DNA of 64,000 nucleotides from Campanula takesimana (Eukaryota; Streptophyta; Magnoliopsida; Asterales; Campanulaceae). Below are positions 1 to 10,619 of this stretch, piece by piece; position 1 is the first letter of the stretch; each line of letters starts with the position of its first letter. The notes beneath the pieces were generated by a model that was not told the DNA's origin, ran no database searches, and saw only the letters and a program-made list of their open reading frames with translations. The position numbers and the translations under genes are program-made. Location of the stretch: the NCBI GenBank assembly GCA_026119855.1, contig JAOWBW010000027.1, positions 1,838,623-1,902,622 on the forward strand, read 5' to 3'.

Positions 1-2
1 AA

Positions 3-1805
3 AAGAACTATCCTACTCATGATTTAGAGTTGGCTGCGATTATTTTTGCTTTGCATAAATGGAGACATTACTTGTATGGAACAAAATTTGAAGTCTTTAC
101 TGATCATAAAAGCTTGAAGTACTTGTTTTCTCAGAAATAACTTAATATGAGACAACGTAGATGGGTGGAGAAATTGAAGGATCATGATTGTACTATCCTT
201 TATCATCCAGGAAAGGCAAATGTTGTGGCAGATGCACTGAGCAGAAAGACTTATGTTTCTTGCTTGATGATTCGTGAATGGAAATTGTTAGAAGACTCGT
301 GTGATTGGAGTCCTTGTGAATCAAATCATGGAATTATCCTTGCAAATATAAAGGCTACTTCAGATTTACTCCAACAGATTAAAGAAGCTCATGTAACTGA
401 TTCTGAATTGCAGAAAATCATTAGTGGAATGAATAAAGGAAAGCAACTAGTTTTTTCTTTCAACAGTGATGGAATTCTTACCTTTCGAGGCCGAGTTTGT
501 ATTCCAGTTGATCTTGAGATTAAGAAGAAAGTTCTTGACGAGGCTCACAAAGCCAAGTATACTATTCATCCTGGAAGCACTAAAATGTACCAAGATTTGA
601 AGAAACATTTCTGGTGGAACAACATGAAAAGAGAAATTGCTGAGTATGTGTTCAAATGTTTGACTTGTCAACAAGTGAAAGTGGAACATCAACGTCCAGC
701 ATGTTTGTTGCAACCATTAGAAATTCCAGAGTGGAAATGGGAGCATATCACGATGGATTTTGTGACTGGTTTGCCACGTACCAGACGAGGCCATGATGCT
801 GTTTGGGTTATAGTGGACAGGTTGACTAAGTCAGCTCACTTCTTGTCCGTTTCCATGGGATAGTCATTGTCTCAGTTGGCATCTTTGTATGTTCAGGAGA
901 TTGTTCGACTCCATGGAGTTCCTGTGAGTATTGTATCTGACAGAGATTCTCGTTTTACTTCTCGATTCTGGCAGGCTCTTCAGGGTGCCATGGGTACTAA
1001 ATTGAATTTTAGTACAGCTTTTCATCCTCAATCTGATGGGCAATCTGAGAGACTTATACAGATTCTCGAGGATATGTTACGTGCTTGTGTTGTTGACTTT
1101 AAAGGCAGTTGGGATACTCATCTTCCTTTGGCTGAGTTTGCTTATAACAACAGTTATCAGTCTAGCATTGAAATGGCTCCATATGAAGCTCTTTATGGCA
1201 GAAAGTGTCGATCTCCTATATGCTGGGATGAAGTGGGAGAAGCTAGACTCTTGGGTCCTGAAATGGTTCAACAATCAGTTGAGAGTGTGAAACTCATTCG
1301 AGATAGATTGCGCACAGCTCAGAGTAGACAAAAGAGTTATGCTGATCATCGTAGAAGGGATCTTGAATTCCAGGTAGGTGATTTTGTATTCTTGAAAGTC
1401 TCTCCTCGTAGAGGTATAAAGAGACTTGGGAAGAAAGGAAAGTTATCTCCTCGTTATATCGGTCCATTTGAGATTCTTGCAAGAGTTGGGAAGTTGGCTT
1501 ATAGAGTGGCTTTACCACCTTCTTTATCTGGTATTCATGATGTATTCCATGTATCTATGCTTCGCAAGTATATGGCGGATGAGTCGCATCTTCTTGAGTA
1601 TGAGGCTATTCCATTTCAGCCTGATTTGTCTTATGAGGAACAACCTGTTGAAATTCTTGACTGGAAAGAGCAAGTCTTGCGCACCAAAAGGATTCCTATT
1701 GTGAAGGTCCTTTGGAGAAATCATGAAATTGAAGAGGCTACTTGGGAAACCGAGAAAGAGATGCGAGATAAATACCCGAGCCTATTTGAAAACCTTGGTA
1801 AGTAA
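3..1805 (+). pseudogene. gypsy pol C-terminus: RNase H, integrase, chromodomain (two nonsense codons)
   Basis: One reading frame runs from base 3 to the TAA ending at 1805, broken only by TAA at 138-140 and TAG at 861-863. The segments read, in order: the RNase H region ([16 protein letters not shown], then [10 protein letters not shown]); the VVADALSRK linker; the integrase zinc-binding region ending in CLTCQQVK; and the integrase core with MDFVTGLP, VSDRDSRF and the Glu of HPQSDGQSERL, so all three DDE residues are present. The last part is a chromodomain (KVLWRNHEIEEATWE), which in this family is thought to steer insertion towards marked heterochromatin. Both stops fall where relatives have a sense codon, so they are decay. 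The product would process and integrate retrotransposon cDNA; this copy cannot do so by itself. Confidence 0.9.
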
Positions 1806-1828
1806 AAATTCGTGGGCGAATTTTTTTT

Positions 1829-1841
1829 AAGGTGGGGAGGA
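1829..1841 (+). other. Polypurine tract of the chromovirus
   Basis: AAGGTGGGGAGGA lies directly before the TGTAACG start of the 3' LTR, the position where plus-strand DNA synthesis is primed. Confidence 0.85.
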
Positions 1842-4350
1842 TGTAACGCCCATCCTATTTCTTGTTAAATATTGGACTTACTTGTTAAATACTTGAACTT
1901 CCATATTATGTGCTAGTTTTACTTGGGTTAATTTTTTAACTGCTTTAGAATATTAAGGTGGTTAAATGTTTAGTTTTGACTTTTGGGTTATTTGTGAAAA
2001 TTTGACTTTAGGGGCCTTTTTGTTAAAAGTGAAACTTTAGGGGCCTAGGTGTCATTGTTGGAAAGTTGAATGTATATCTTGTTGCTTCTTCTCAGAGAAA
2101 GCTTAATTCTCATTTCCTTCTCGTTCTTTCTCTATTCTAAAGCGAGGGTTAGGTTTTTACCCTATTCTCGACTCCTCGAGTTTAATTATCCCTCTATTTT
2201 CGATTCTGATCCCGGATAAATATTCGTGGTGTTGAATAGAGTGTTCCAGGCCGATCAGAAATTTATTTGGGTAATTTTGATTTCGGACTAGGTAAGTTAT
2301 TAGCTCCCCCTTGCTTGTAATAACATTCATATATGTTATTCCTGGTACTTGTGCTTGTCAATTTTGTGTTTGGGGCAATTTTTGTGATACTTGTAATTTT
2401 GGGACAAAGGGAGTATTATTCCTCTGTGTAAAATGATGAAAGAACTTGAGAATAATCGTTTAAACAAGTTATGCACTTTTAGCAATGGTTAATATGTTAG
2501 TAAAAAGTTACTCCTACGCTTGGGATGGAGAATTTTAGGCCTGGAAAGAAATTTAGTGTTTGCTGGAAATTGTACCAGGCGCCCGCCCACATAGTTACCA
2601 AGTGCCCGCCCATTTCATCAGAAGTTTTGGTTTCAAAAGTGCTATAATGAGCGACCGCCCGGTCCATTGTAGGCGCCCGCCCGGTCCCCTATTTCAACAA
2701 AAGTGTTTTAAATCTAAATTGAAATGAAAGCTTACCCCTCCTAAGGCATATAGCCTTAGTATAAGATGTCCTAGCAAGTGTATATGTACCTTTTGGGGCA
2801 TTAGAACTTGGCCTTGAACATGAGTGCTTATTGAATTAAAATGAGAACTTAAGTATAAGAGTAGTAACTCTTCTTTATGTCTTGAAAGTGCTATGAACAA
2901 GCACTAATGTGTTATACTTGTCTTGAAACCAATGATTGTGCACCTTAGGGGCATTAGAACAAAGTTTTAGACTTGAACATCCTAAGAATAGGATTAGGAT
3001 TTTGTAAGAGTAAATGTATAACTCTTATACATGCTTGAATGTCCAAAGATTGGAATTATGACTTGAAGTATAAGACAATAAAATCTTGTACATGACTTGA
3101 ACATCCATAGAAGTGGATTGAGAACTTGAATATAAGATGATAAAATCTTGTACATGACTTGACACCAATACATGTGTATGGTAATGAGCTAGAAAGTGCT
3201 ATGAACAAGCACTAACTTGTATGAGACATGTTCTTGTTGTGTGTGTGCAAACATTGCATATAGTTGCTTAATAACAAGGTGACTTCTTGATTACTTGAAG
3301 CATGTTCCTTGTTGAGCTAGTCCACTACTTTTGGATTAGTTCTTCTCCCGTAGTTCAAGTAAATATCTACTTGTACATTCTTGTGTGAGTCCAGCTGGTT
3401 CTCCTTGCTTGTTCGGAAATATATAGGTTCACGCTTATCGCGAGAGCTGGGGCTTAAGTGATAATCGGGTCCCTATGTATTTGCGCTTGACCCCTTACTA
3501 CCGGCCATAGTAATGGCATAGCTTCCTTGGTTGGAGCAGTACGCCTGACTTAAGTGAATGCTAAACTCTTGAACACCTCGTGAGTCTTGATCTTGGGAAT
3601 GACACTGGTTACCAGGTCTTCTGATATATACTGAATAAGCAGTTTCTTGATATTGATCGTGATTTGTCAAAGTAATAAAAGCTACGACAACAATGGTATT
3701 CTTGGGAGGAATAAAGAAGGAAGCAATATCCTTTATAACTTGCTTGTTTAGCCTTGTGTGATACTTGATGAGTTGGCTTAGCCTCTCATATACTTGTTAC
3801 TTGATGATACTTGATATATGATTAGTTGAGTATCTACTTGAATTGCATGATAACATGTCATGTAGTTGCATCTAATAGCTTACTGAGATTTATCTCACCC
3901 CGTTCCTTGTTTATTTGTTTTCCTTAGATCCAAGGAACGCTAGTGATAGTGCGCAGTGAGGCTCGACATAGCAGGGAGCTTACTACGCAGGTGGTTATTC
4001 TTTTGGGAATCGTGGTCCTTTTACTCTTTGGTGAGGACGATGTATTATGGGTTTTGTAACTCAGTATTTTTGGGTAGACTTGTTGTCTCTTGTTTTCTCT
4101 AGACATCTTGTAATGCCAGCATATGTGCTAGGCATGTTTCCACTGTGTATAATCATGTTTGGTTTAAATTTTCTTGTCTAGAACTCGTGGTGTGAGCTAT
4201 CTTAGCTCCTTACTCTAGAGTATATATATCATGTCAGTTTGTTATAAACAGTTGTCATCCAGTGTCTTGTTAAGTTTCTCGTTCCTTGTTAGTCACGCGC
4301 ATCCGGGTTCGAGGTTCTATTAGGGGATCCCGGGACCTGGGGGCGTGTCA
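1842..4350 (+). repeat. 3' LTR of the chromovirus (about 2.5 kb)
   Basis: It starts TGTAACGCCC straight after the polypurine tract and ends GGGCGTGTCA, so it has TG...CA termini with a short inverted repeat. It holds no gene; the short frames inside are chance. Blocks of it match the LTRs of the LARD at 47228-54874: the TGTAACG start, a GGGACARAGGGAGTA word, a GC-rich cluster, an AGTCCAGCTGGT word and a TTACTGAGATTTAT block near the end. The 5' LTR is off the window, so age cannot be estimated. Confidence 0.85.
2576..2690 (+). repeat. GC-rich CGCCCG cluster in the chromovirus LTR
   Basis: Four GC-rich words sit in AT-rich LTR: GGCGCCCGCCC, GTGCCCGCCC, GCGACCGCCCGGTCC and GGCGCCCGCCCGGTCCC. 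Their position in the LTR matches a similar cluster in the LARD LTRs at 48121-48232 and 53665-53780. The function is unknown. Confidence 0.75.
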
Positions 4351-5189
4351 TCCGGGACGATCCGCTCCGCAGCGGGGCGGGTTTGGTAGCATTTTTTCAA
4401 AACCCGGCGGGTCACGGGGCGGGTTCGGTTTCACATCTCAACCCACGGGGCCCCGCCCCGCCCCGTATACTTAATATATGTACTTAATTACTATAATGTC
4501 CCTAGCCCATTTCAATTATTACCCCCACTCCCTATCCACAATTCGGCATTACAGAGACCCACGACCTCTCTCTCTCAAATCCATTTCCTAGGGTTAGAAC
4601 AGAAGTGAGATGCGGCGCTAGAGAGACATCGACATCCAGGATCCAGGCGACTTCCACTCTTCCGCTTCCAGGTCTTCCTCCGGTGAGACTCAAGTAACTT
4701 CGCGATTGACGGTTCACTGGTTAGAATGGTAAGTAAATCTCTCTCTCTCTCTCTCTCTCTCTCATATGTCGATTTGTCAATTTCTAGGGTTAGAAATTCA
4801 CTTGTCAGTTGAAGATTTAAAGTTGAGAAAAATGAGCTTTCTACGAATTTTAATGTAAAACCTTTTCAACCGTCGAGTTCCGTGATGGAAAATTTCCCTA
4901 TTAGGAAAGCACAAGTGAAAACGAAGAAAATTCTGCCTCTCAAATTGTCAAGTGAAATCAGATGCTGGAAGTTTCTAGTTCAGCAAAGAAGATTTCGTGT
5001 TACCTTGCCTTGGATTTGTGTGTATATGTTTTATTAAACAAAAAAAAAATGATTTTGGACCATGCGGGGCGAGGCGGGGCGGCTGCGGGTTCACTAGTGG
5101 CGGGGCGGGTTCGGTACTAGGGGAGTTCTTTGAGGGGCGGGTACGGTTTTGGTCAAACCCGCTCCTTATCCGCCCCGTTGCCATCCCTA
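4351..5189. mobile_element. GC-rich hAT-like non-autonomous element, right part
   Basis: Repeats of GGGGCGGGTTCGG lie at both ends of this stretch (4370-4470 and 5063-5180), and it ends CCCGTTGCCATCCCTAA, which looks like a terminal inverted repeat. The same kind of end occurs at 13918-13935. The left terminus is missing at the chromovirus LTR boundary, as expected if the retrotransposon inserted into it. The middle (4540-4740) looks like a 5' leader: a CT-rich stretch, then GAATGGTAAGTAAAT, which resembles a splice donor, then a CT repeat. I see no transposase frame. Confidence 0.6.
4737..4763 (+). repeat. (CT)n microsatellite
   Basis: About 13 CT units follow a GGTAAGT word in the middle of the GC-rich element. 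Confidence 0.9.
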
Positions 5190-5677
5190 ACTATTACTAT
5201 ACTAATAATAGTAATAGTTACTATAATAGTTACCATATATAGTAACTAATAGTATTAGCTAATACTATTAGCTAAGAAAAAGAATTTGAAAAGTCACATA
5301 TTTATGTTGGTAGGATTGATGTGGCATCACCATATGCAAGTTTTTCTATAGTTTATCCACATGTCAACACTATAACTCTCCTCACCAACTTTAATATATA
5401 TATATAGATTTACAAATTAATTACAAACATTGCAGCTTTTATAACTCAGTTTTTAACATTTACTTTATTCCAGTCTCGTGTAGAAAACGGAGGGGCCGAT
5501 AACTATTAACTGAATTTGATAAAAGATATACATACAATGAGTTTTTTTTTTTTTTTCAACAAATTGTAATTTCACACCTGCAATTGGCGGGGAAAAGTTA
5601 TAAATCCATTGTGGGGAAAAATGTTAACACATCTTATAATTACTCTTTACCTCTAATAAAATTTTGTGCTCATCATC
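5190..5677. other. AT-rich spacer, no gene
   Basis: It begins with about 90 bases of short palindromic words (CTAATACTATTAGC and similar) that also make up the array at 56870-57460. The flank after each array is also loosely alike: GAAAAGT, an ATGTTG region, then TCCACATG. This suggests two copies of one unnamed repeat family. The rest is AT-rich with no supported feature. Confidence 0.6.
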
Positions 5678-5699
5678 AGCGACTCTAAACGTAACCATA

Positions 5700-5935
5700 A
5701 AAAACAGGAAACCGGCTAACCGCCGGTTTGTAACCGGTCAAAACCGGCCAACCGGTTAACCGGCGACCGGCTCAACCGTGAACCGTCGGTTAGCGGGTCC
5801 GGTTAAGGTTAGAATTTTCCAAAACCGGTGAACCGCCGGTTAATAACCGGTTTGTAACCGTGAACCAACCGCCGGTTCAACCGGCCATATAAACCGGCGG
5901 TTTAACCGCCTAACGGCTATTTATCAGCTTTTACA
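5700..5935. repeat. Left subterminal AACCGG/CCGGTT array of the hAT element
   Basis: More than a dozen AACCGG or CCGGTT words in both orientations, often as AACCGGCGG or CCGCCGGTT, lie next to the left end. Subterminal repeats are where hAT transposases such as Ac bind, so transposase binding is a reasonable inference. Confidence 0.8.
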
Positions 5936-5976
5936 CCTGGGCCCCCCACACTTCCCCAGGTCTGACACTGTCCAAA

Positions 5977-6002
5977 AACGGCTAGTTTTCAAACTAGCCG
6001 TT
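5977..6002. promoter_or_regulatory. Perfect 26-bp palindrome upstream of the hAT promoter
   Basis: AACGGCTAGTTT and AAACTAGCCGTT form 12-bp arms around a TC centre, about 60 bases before the TATA box. A degenerate version lies at the matching place in the miniature (13529-13582). It could be a regulator site or a hairpin; I cannot say which. Confidence 0.6.
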
Positions 6003-6059
6003 AGTTCACTTAACTGGGCGGCCAAAAATGATTTTTTTTTTTGTCAAACATTGCAAAGA

Positions 6060-6067
6060 TATAAATA
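6060..6067 (+). promoter_or_regulatory. TATA box of the hAT transposase gene
   Basis: TATAAATA is followed by CCCCCTCCCTCC and a CT-rich leader, a typical plant Pol II promoter layout about 550 bases before the coding region. The miniature keeps the same TATA and leader on its minus strand (13454-13461). Confidence 0.65.
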
Positions 6068-6159
6068 CCCCCTCCCTCCTAGCATTTTAGTTCCACACCT
6101 TCTCTCTACTCTTTCTCTCTCTACTAATTCCAAAGTCTCTCACAATCTCTCATATTTCC

Positions 6160-6611
6160 AGTTAGTTTGCAGAATTTCAGTCAGTTTTCTAACAATTTCC
6201 AGTTAGTTTTCTAACGAAATAACTTTTGTAATTTATTTTGAAAATTCCAGTCAGTTTTTTAACCATTTCCAGTCAGTTTCAAAACATTTTCCAGTTAGTT
6301 TTTCGAATTCCAGTCATTTTTTTGACTGTTTCAGTTAGTTTTTTGACAGACAGTTTCAATTAGTTTTTTTTTTAACAAATTCTGTGTTTTTCATCAGTTT
6401 CAGTCAGTTTTTAGTGATTTCCATTCAGTTTCACTTTCACAACATTTTCCAGTTAGTTTTTCGAATTCCAGTCAGTTTTTTATAGTCTCAGTTAGTTTTT
6501 TTGACGGTTTCAGTTAGTTTTTTGACAAAATCTGTGTTTTTCATCATTTTCAGTCAGTTTTTTAGCGATTTTCAGTCAGTTTCGAAAAAGTTTCAGTTAG
6601 TTTTTTAACAA
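6160..6611 (+). repeat. Left array of CAGTTAGTTTTTTGAC-like units
   Basis: Roughly two dozen degenerate units of the form TTCCAGTCAGTTTTT or CAGTTAGTTTTTTGAC fill the leader up to the first ATG of the transposase. A shorter array of the same unit lies after the gene at 9000-9150. Confidence 0.85.
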
Positions 6612-8804
6612 ATGGTCTCATCTCGAAGGAGCGGCAATGAACATGTTGATTCTTCCTCACTTTACCCACAATTTGAGTCACATTTTGAGGAAAGTGTGTA
6701 AAATGTTGAAGAAAATGTTTCTCAAAGTGGTAGGGCCGGCCGAGGCCGAGCTCGGGGCGTGGGAAGAGGTGGTCGGGGGCAACGTCAACCACGAGAATCC
6801 AAATACGACACTTTTACGATCCGTTTCCGAAAAGTACAAATTGACCCCCAACGACTTTGTACATTTTCGAGCGGAATGCAACTATTGTACCAAAAGTTAC
6901 GCGTTCACAAAAGGTGGAGGGCATGGATCATTGAACACCCACCTCAATAGCAAACATCCCGAAAAAATTGGGATTGAGAGTGATCAAGCTCAATTACAAT
7001 TTGCTCAACCGAACACCCAAGGTACGTCTTCGGTCTTATTTAAGTTTAATAATGTCGTTTATAGGAAAGAATTGTGCAAATTTGTGTGTGTTAAAGGGCT
7101 TGCTTTTAACTTTGCGGATGATGAATTTTATGAACGGTTTATTAGACTTTCTTTAAATCCGGCCGCCTCCAAAGTACCACGTACGACTCTCGTACGCGAT
7201 ATTAAAAAGGTGGATTTGGAATATAAACATTTTTTAATTGATGTTTTATCCAAATTAGATCAAAGAGTTTCAATTTGTGCCGATGGTTGGAGTGATCATT
7301 GGCAAAGAAATAGTTATTTGGGTGTTACATGCCATTGGATCGATAATTCGTGGACTTTACAAAAAATATTACTTGCATATGATAGTTTTGAACCACCTCA
7401 TTCCGCGGAAATATTTATAGAAAGTTGCACGCCATTTTGGCAAAATATGGTCTTTTGCAAAAAAATAATTTCTACTTCATTCGACAATGCTAGTGCTAAT
7501 ACCGCTAGTATACCGGAATTGATGCTCATTTGTCAACCGTCACTTGGGGGTAAGTATTTTCATATTAGATGTTTATGTCATATCATAAATTTATGTGTTA
7601 AAGATAGTTTGGATGCTTTAGATCAATATGTTAAACTCATTAGAGATGCTCTTTATTTTATTGCAAAAAATAAAATAAAATTACAAGAAAATGGATAAAA
7701 TATTTACTAAATAAGGGTCTTCCCGAAAAATATTTTTCTATGGATGTTCCGATTAGGTGGAATTCTACCTACAAAATGTTAATTGATGGTTTTGAGTATA
7801 AAGAGCATCTCATGGATTTTTTTATTACTATGGGCTATGAAATTCCTTTATTTGCTTATCAATGGAACGCTTGCACTAATTTATGTCAATTATTAAAGAT
7901 TTTCAATACCGCTACTTTGGGTTTGTCGGGAGTTTATTATCCAACTTCCGTTTTGGTACTTGATCAATGTATTGCAATAGTTCGAAGTTTTAAAAATTTG
8001 CAAAATTGCACCATTTTAAACCAAAGCATTGCTTCCATGAGGCAAAAATGGGTCAAATATTTTGATAACATTCCGTCTCTATTTTTGCTTGCAAAGATGT
8101 TGGATCCCCGTATTAAATTAAAAGATCTAGTCCGCATAATAACGTTTTATTATGCAAATTTATACCCCAATGGGGACGGATTCTACGAAAACCCGGCGAT
8201 TATTGTTGAAAATACAAAACAAGATTTGGTGACTCTTTATAATGAGTATAGTGCAATTCATGGAAATCTTTCTCAATATGGCTCAAGTCCTAATGAAGAA
8301 GATATTGGTATTGATACACAATATGAGGAGAATAACGATCCATATAGTTTTGTTAATGAAATTTATTCCCAAAAACGTGCTAGAACGTCTCCTTCTTCTT
8401 CTTCTACCTCTAGCATTCCGTACGAGTTGGAAGCATATTTCTCTACTAGACATGAAATTATACAAAACACTTCAAATCCAATTACTTTTGATATTTTGAG
8501 GTAGTGGTCACAAAGGCAAGAAACTTATCCTATACTCTCTTTAATTGCAAAAGAAGTCTTAGCTTCTCCCGCTTCAACCGTGGCGGTCGAATCGGCATTT
8601 AGTGTGGGAGAAAATGTTTTGGATGCAAGACGTTCCCAACTAACTTGTGAAAATTTGGAAAATCAACTCTTACTTGGTGATTGGGTTAGAGCGGAAAAGA
8701 GGGAGCAAGATATGCCTTATGAAGAGGATTTAGTAAATGTAGATCCACAATATCAATACGACTTGGAAGACTCTACGGGAAGTTCGGAAGGTGACGGAAT
8801 TTAG
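6612..8804 (+). pseudogene. hAT transposase (BED finger, RNase H-like core, hATC), frameshifted
   Basis: The likely start is ATG 6612; its frame stops within about 30 codons and the coding sense changes frame near 6810-6830. Next comes a BED-type zinc finger (CNYC then HLNSKH: residues C81, C84, H102 and H107 of the frame starting 6637). The RNase H-like core follows, with the first Asp in CADGWSD, the second in SFDNASAN, and the typical HIRCLCHIINL. The frame shifts again at 7690-7740, then continues with RWNSTYKML, LAKMLDPRIKL and, after an in-frame TAG at 8502-8504, the C-terminal dimerisation motif (STVAVESAFSVG). The stop is TAG 8802-8804. The family cuts and pastes DNA in the nucleus. 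With at least two frameshifts and two stops, this copy is dead. Confidence 0.9.
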
Positions 8805-8999
8805 ATATTTTTTATTTTAATTTTTAGAATAGGTTTACTATTATTTCATTGTAATAGTTTAGTTGAGGTAAGGCTCCATTTTTTCCCTCCCTTAAATTAT
8901 AAAAAGGCAAGGATTGGTTGTCCCCCTCATTGTAATTTTAATTAATAAAATTTAAGGGTACCGTCCCTTTTTTTTACTAAAAAAATTGTGTTATTTAGA

Positions 9000-9150
9000 A
9001 TTCCAGTCAGGTTTTTGACAGTTTCAGTTAGTTTTTGACAGTTTCAATTAGTTTTTTGACAGTTTCAGTTAGTTTTTGACAATTTCAGTTAGTTTTTTGA
9101 CATTTTCAGTTAGTTTTTGACAGTTTCAGTTAGTTTTTTGACAGTTTTAG
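9000..9150 (+). repeat. Right array of CAGTTAGTTTTTTGAC units
   Basis: About eight units in the same direction as the left array, following the transposase stop and a terminator-like AT-rich stretch. Confidence 0.85.
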
Positions 9151-9249
9151 AAGGTTTTTTACTTAATAAAACACTGTTAAAAATGAAGTTTTTTTTTTTT
9201 TCCAAACAAAAAAACCCCGTTAAAAGCACTGTTAAAGAAAAGAAAAGAA

Positions 9250-9389
9250 GAAGTAACCGGTTCAACCGGATAAACCGGTTAACCGGGAAACCGGGAAACC
9301 GTAACCGGGTAGAACGGTTAGCCGGTTAGGTTACGGTTAGACCAAACCGATTTTGTCAACCGGCGGTTAACCGTGAATGGTTATGTCTA
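9250..9389. repeat. Right subterminal AACCGG/CCGGTT zone and terminal repeat
   Basis: AACCGG, CCGGTT and GGTTAGCCGG words mirror those of the left end and run up to the terminal repeat ATGGTTATGTCTA. Confidence 0.8.
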
Positions 9390-9466
9390 AGCGACTCATA
9401 ACGCTAAATAAACCGAAAATTGGTGACTTGTCAATTTTTTAAAAGAATAAGTTTTACAATATTGTA

Positions 9467-9712
9467 CTCCCTCCGTCCCGGTGGAAATTGCACAAAAAAA
9501 TTATGGCACAAGAATTAAGGGAAAAAGTGAAAAAGGTGATGTGTTGTGAGTGTTGATAGATGAGTGGGAGAGAGAAAGTGGGGTAGAGAATACTTAGTGG
9601 GTTAGTGGATGTGAGTGTACAAGTGGGTTAAAACTTTCCTTTTATGGATTTTGCAATTTCTATGGGACGCCCAAAATAGCAAGTTTTGCAATTTCAAGCG
9701 GGACAGAGGGAG
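9467..9712. mobile_element. Stowaway-like MITE
   Basis: It starts CTCCCTCCGTCCCGG, ends GGGACAGAGGGAG, and lies between TA dinucleotides (9465-9466 and 9713-9714). At about 246 bp with no gene, it fits a Tc1/mariner-type MITE. Confidence 0.9.
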
Positions 9713-9749
9713 TATATTATAGTAAGCTATTTTCTTATTTTAAAATATA

Positions 9750-10023
9750 CTCCCTCCGTCCCGGAGTAAGAGCCTACCCCTCATTTGCACGCTTATTAAT
9801 AAATATTGGAAGTGATGCAAATGTTGTGAGTGTAAAAGTAAAGTAGGAGAGAGAATGAGTGGGAAAGAATAGTGAATTGATTGGTGTTGTGAGTATAAAA
9901 GTAAAATAGGAGAGAGAATGAGTGGGGTGAATAGTAAAGATTCTTTGACATTTTAGGAATAGGGCTCTTACTCTGGGACGTACCAAAATAGAAAGTAGGA
10001 CTCTTACTCTGGGACGGAGGGAG
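9750..10023. mobile_element. Stowaway-like MITE
   Basis: It starts CTCCCTCCGTCCCGGAGTAA and ends in the complement GGGACGGAGGGAG, between TA dinucleotides. It belongs to the subfamily with AGTAAGAG inside the end, like the copy at 56570-56845. Confidence 0.9.
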
Positions 10024-10040
10024 TAATATTTACTTTGAAA

Positions 10041-10041
<1 letters not shown>

Positions 10042-10073
<32 letters not shown>
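10042..10073. repeat. Poly(A) tract
   Basis: Some 30 A in a row, followed by T-rich sequence and a stranded Stowaway right end (GAGGACGGAGGAAG near 10104). It is probably the remains of a MITE rather than a LINE tail, as no LINE sequence precedes it. Confidence 0.8.
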
Positions 10074-10074
<1 letters not shown>

Positions 10075-10272
10075 AAAAACACGATTTTTTTTTATAAGAC
10101 AGAGGACGGAGGAAGTACATTGTAATTTTTCTTTTTTCTCTTTGATTTTCTAAGTTGGGAAATCAAATATGATGGCTAGCTGCTACCACATGAATGTTTT
10201 AAAAGAGAATGGGAACTTGTAGTGTAGCCATTCATACGGTGTCCTAGATCTGTCCCGGATTCTATGAATATA

Positions 10273-10540
10273 CTCTCTCCGTCCCATTCTAAATTATAAA
10301 AATTAAGTTGTGCACGAAAATTAAGGAAAAAGTAAAAAAAAAATGATTTGTTGTGAGTGCAGATAGTTGAGTAGGAGAGAGAAAGTGAGGTAGAGAATAG
10401 TAAGTGGGTTAGTTGATATCAGTATGAAAAGTGGGTTCCACTAATTTAAAAAAAATTAAAATATTTTTAAAATTTTACAATTTTAAATGAGACATCCAAA
10501 ATGAGCCGGAAAAAGGTATGTCACATTGGAGGAGGGGTCA
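10273..10540. mobile_element. Degenerate Stowaway-like MITE
   Basis: The left end CTCTCTCCGTCCCATTCT after TA is clear, and the body (GTTGTGAGTG, GAGAGAAAGTGAGGTAGAG) matches its neighbours. The right end is eroded, so the stop is approximate. Confidence 0.55.
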
Positions 10541-10574
10541 ACGGTACATAGCTGGTGGACAATGTGCGTTCGGT

Positions 10575-10616
10575 GGGGAGGGGATGGGGATGGGGATGGG
10601 GATGGGGATGGGGATG
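10575..10616 (+). repeat. GGGGAT hexamer tandem repeat
   Basis: About six head-to-tail GGGGAT units. Four or more G4 runs are close enough to form a G-quadruplex. It is not the plant telomere repeat (TTTAGGG). Confidence 0.9.
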
Positions 10617-10619
10617 GAT

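Larger units (their letters stand above)
1..4350 (+). mobile_element. Ty3/gypsy chromovirus (Tekay/Del-like), 3' part
   Basis: The window opens inside the pol gene of an LTR retrotransposon. RNase H, integrase and a C-terminal chromodomain come in Ty3/gypsy order, followed by a purine-rich tract and a complete 3' LTR. The chromodomain and the very long LTR fit the Tekay/Del branch; that lineage call is an inference. gag, protease, most of RT and the 5' LTR lie upstream of the window, so no target duplication can be checked. The LTR ends inside GC-rich hAT-like sequence that continues after it, so the element appears to have inserted into that older transposon. Confidence 0.9.
5686..9389 (+). 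mobile_element. Complete hAT transposon, transposase decayed
   Basis: The element is flanked by identical 8-bp target duplications, AGCGACTC, at 5678-5685 and 9390-9397, the size made by hAT transposases. The left end reads TAAACGTAACCAT and the right end is the complement of TAGACATAACCAT, so the terminal repeats match at 11 of 13 bases. Inside each end lies a subterminal zone packed with AACCGG/CCGGTT words, then an array of CAGTTAGTTTTTTGAC-like units, and in the middle a BED-finger transposase pseudogene. A TATA box and a 26-bp palindrome precede the gene. The 1,041-bp element at 12764-13804 is a reversed, internally deleted relative. Confidence 0.93.

Noticed and set aside
4540..4760. 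First exon of a host gene with a splice donor at GGTAAGT
   Set aside because: No coding sense or second exon follows, and the stretch lies between the GC-rich ends of a transposon; it may be a captured leader at most.
6160..9150. CRISPR-like array
   Set aside because: The units are degenerate, irregularly spaced and lie inside a eukaryotic hAT transposon; there are no unique equal-length spacers.
10042..10073. LINE or SINE poly(A) tail
   Set aside because: No LINE coding sequence or SINE promoter boxes precede it, and MITE ends flank it.
10575..10616. Interstitial telomere repeat
   Set aside because: The unit is GGGGAT, not TTTAGGG or a close variant.
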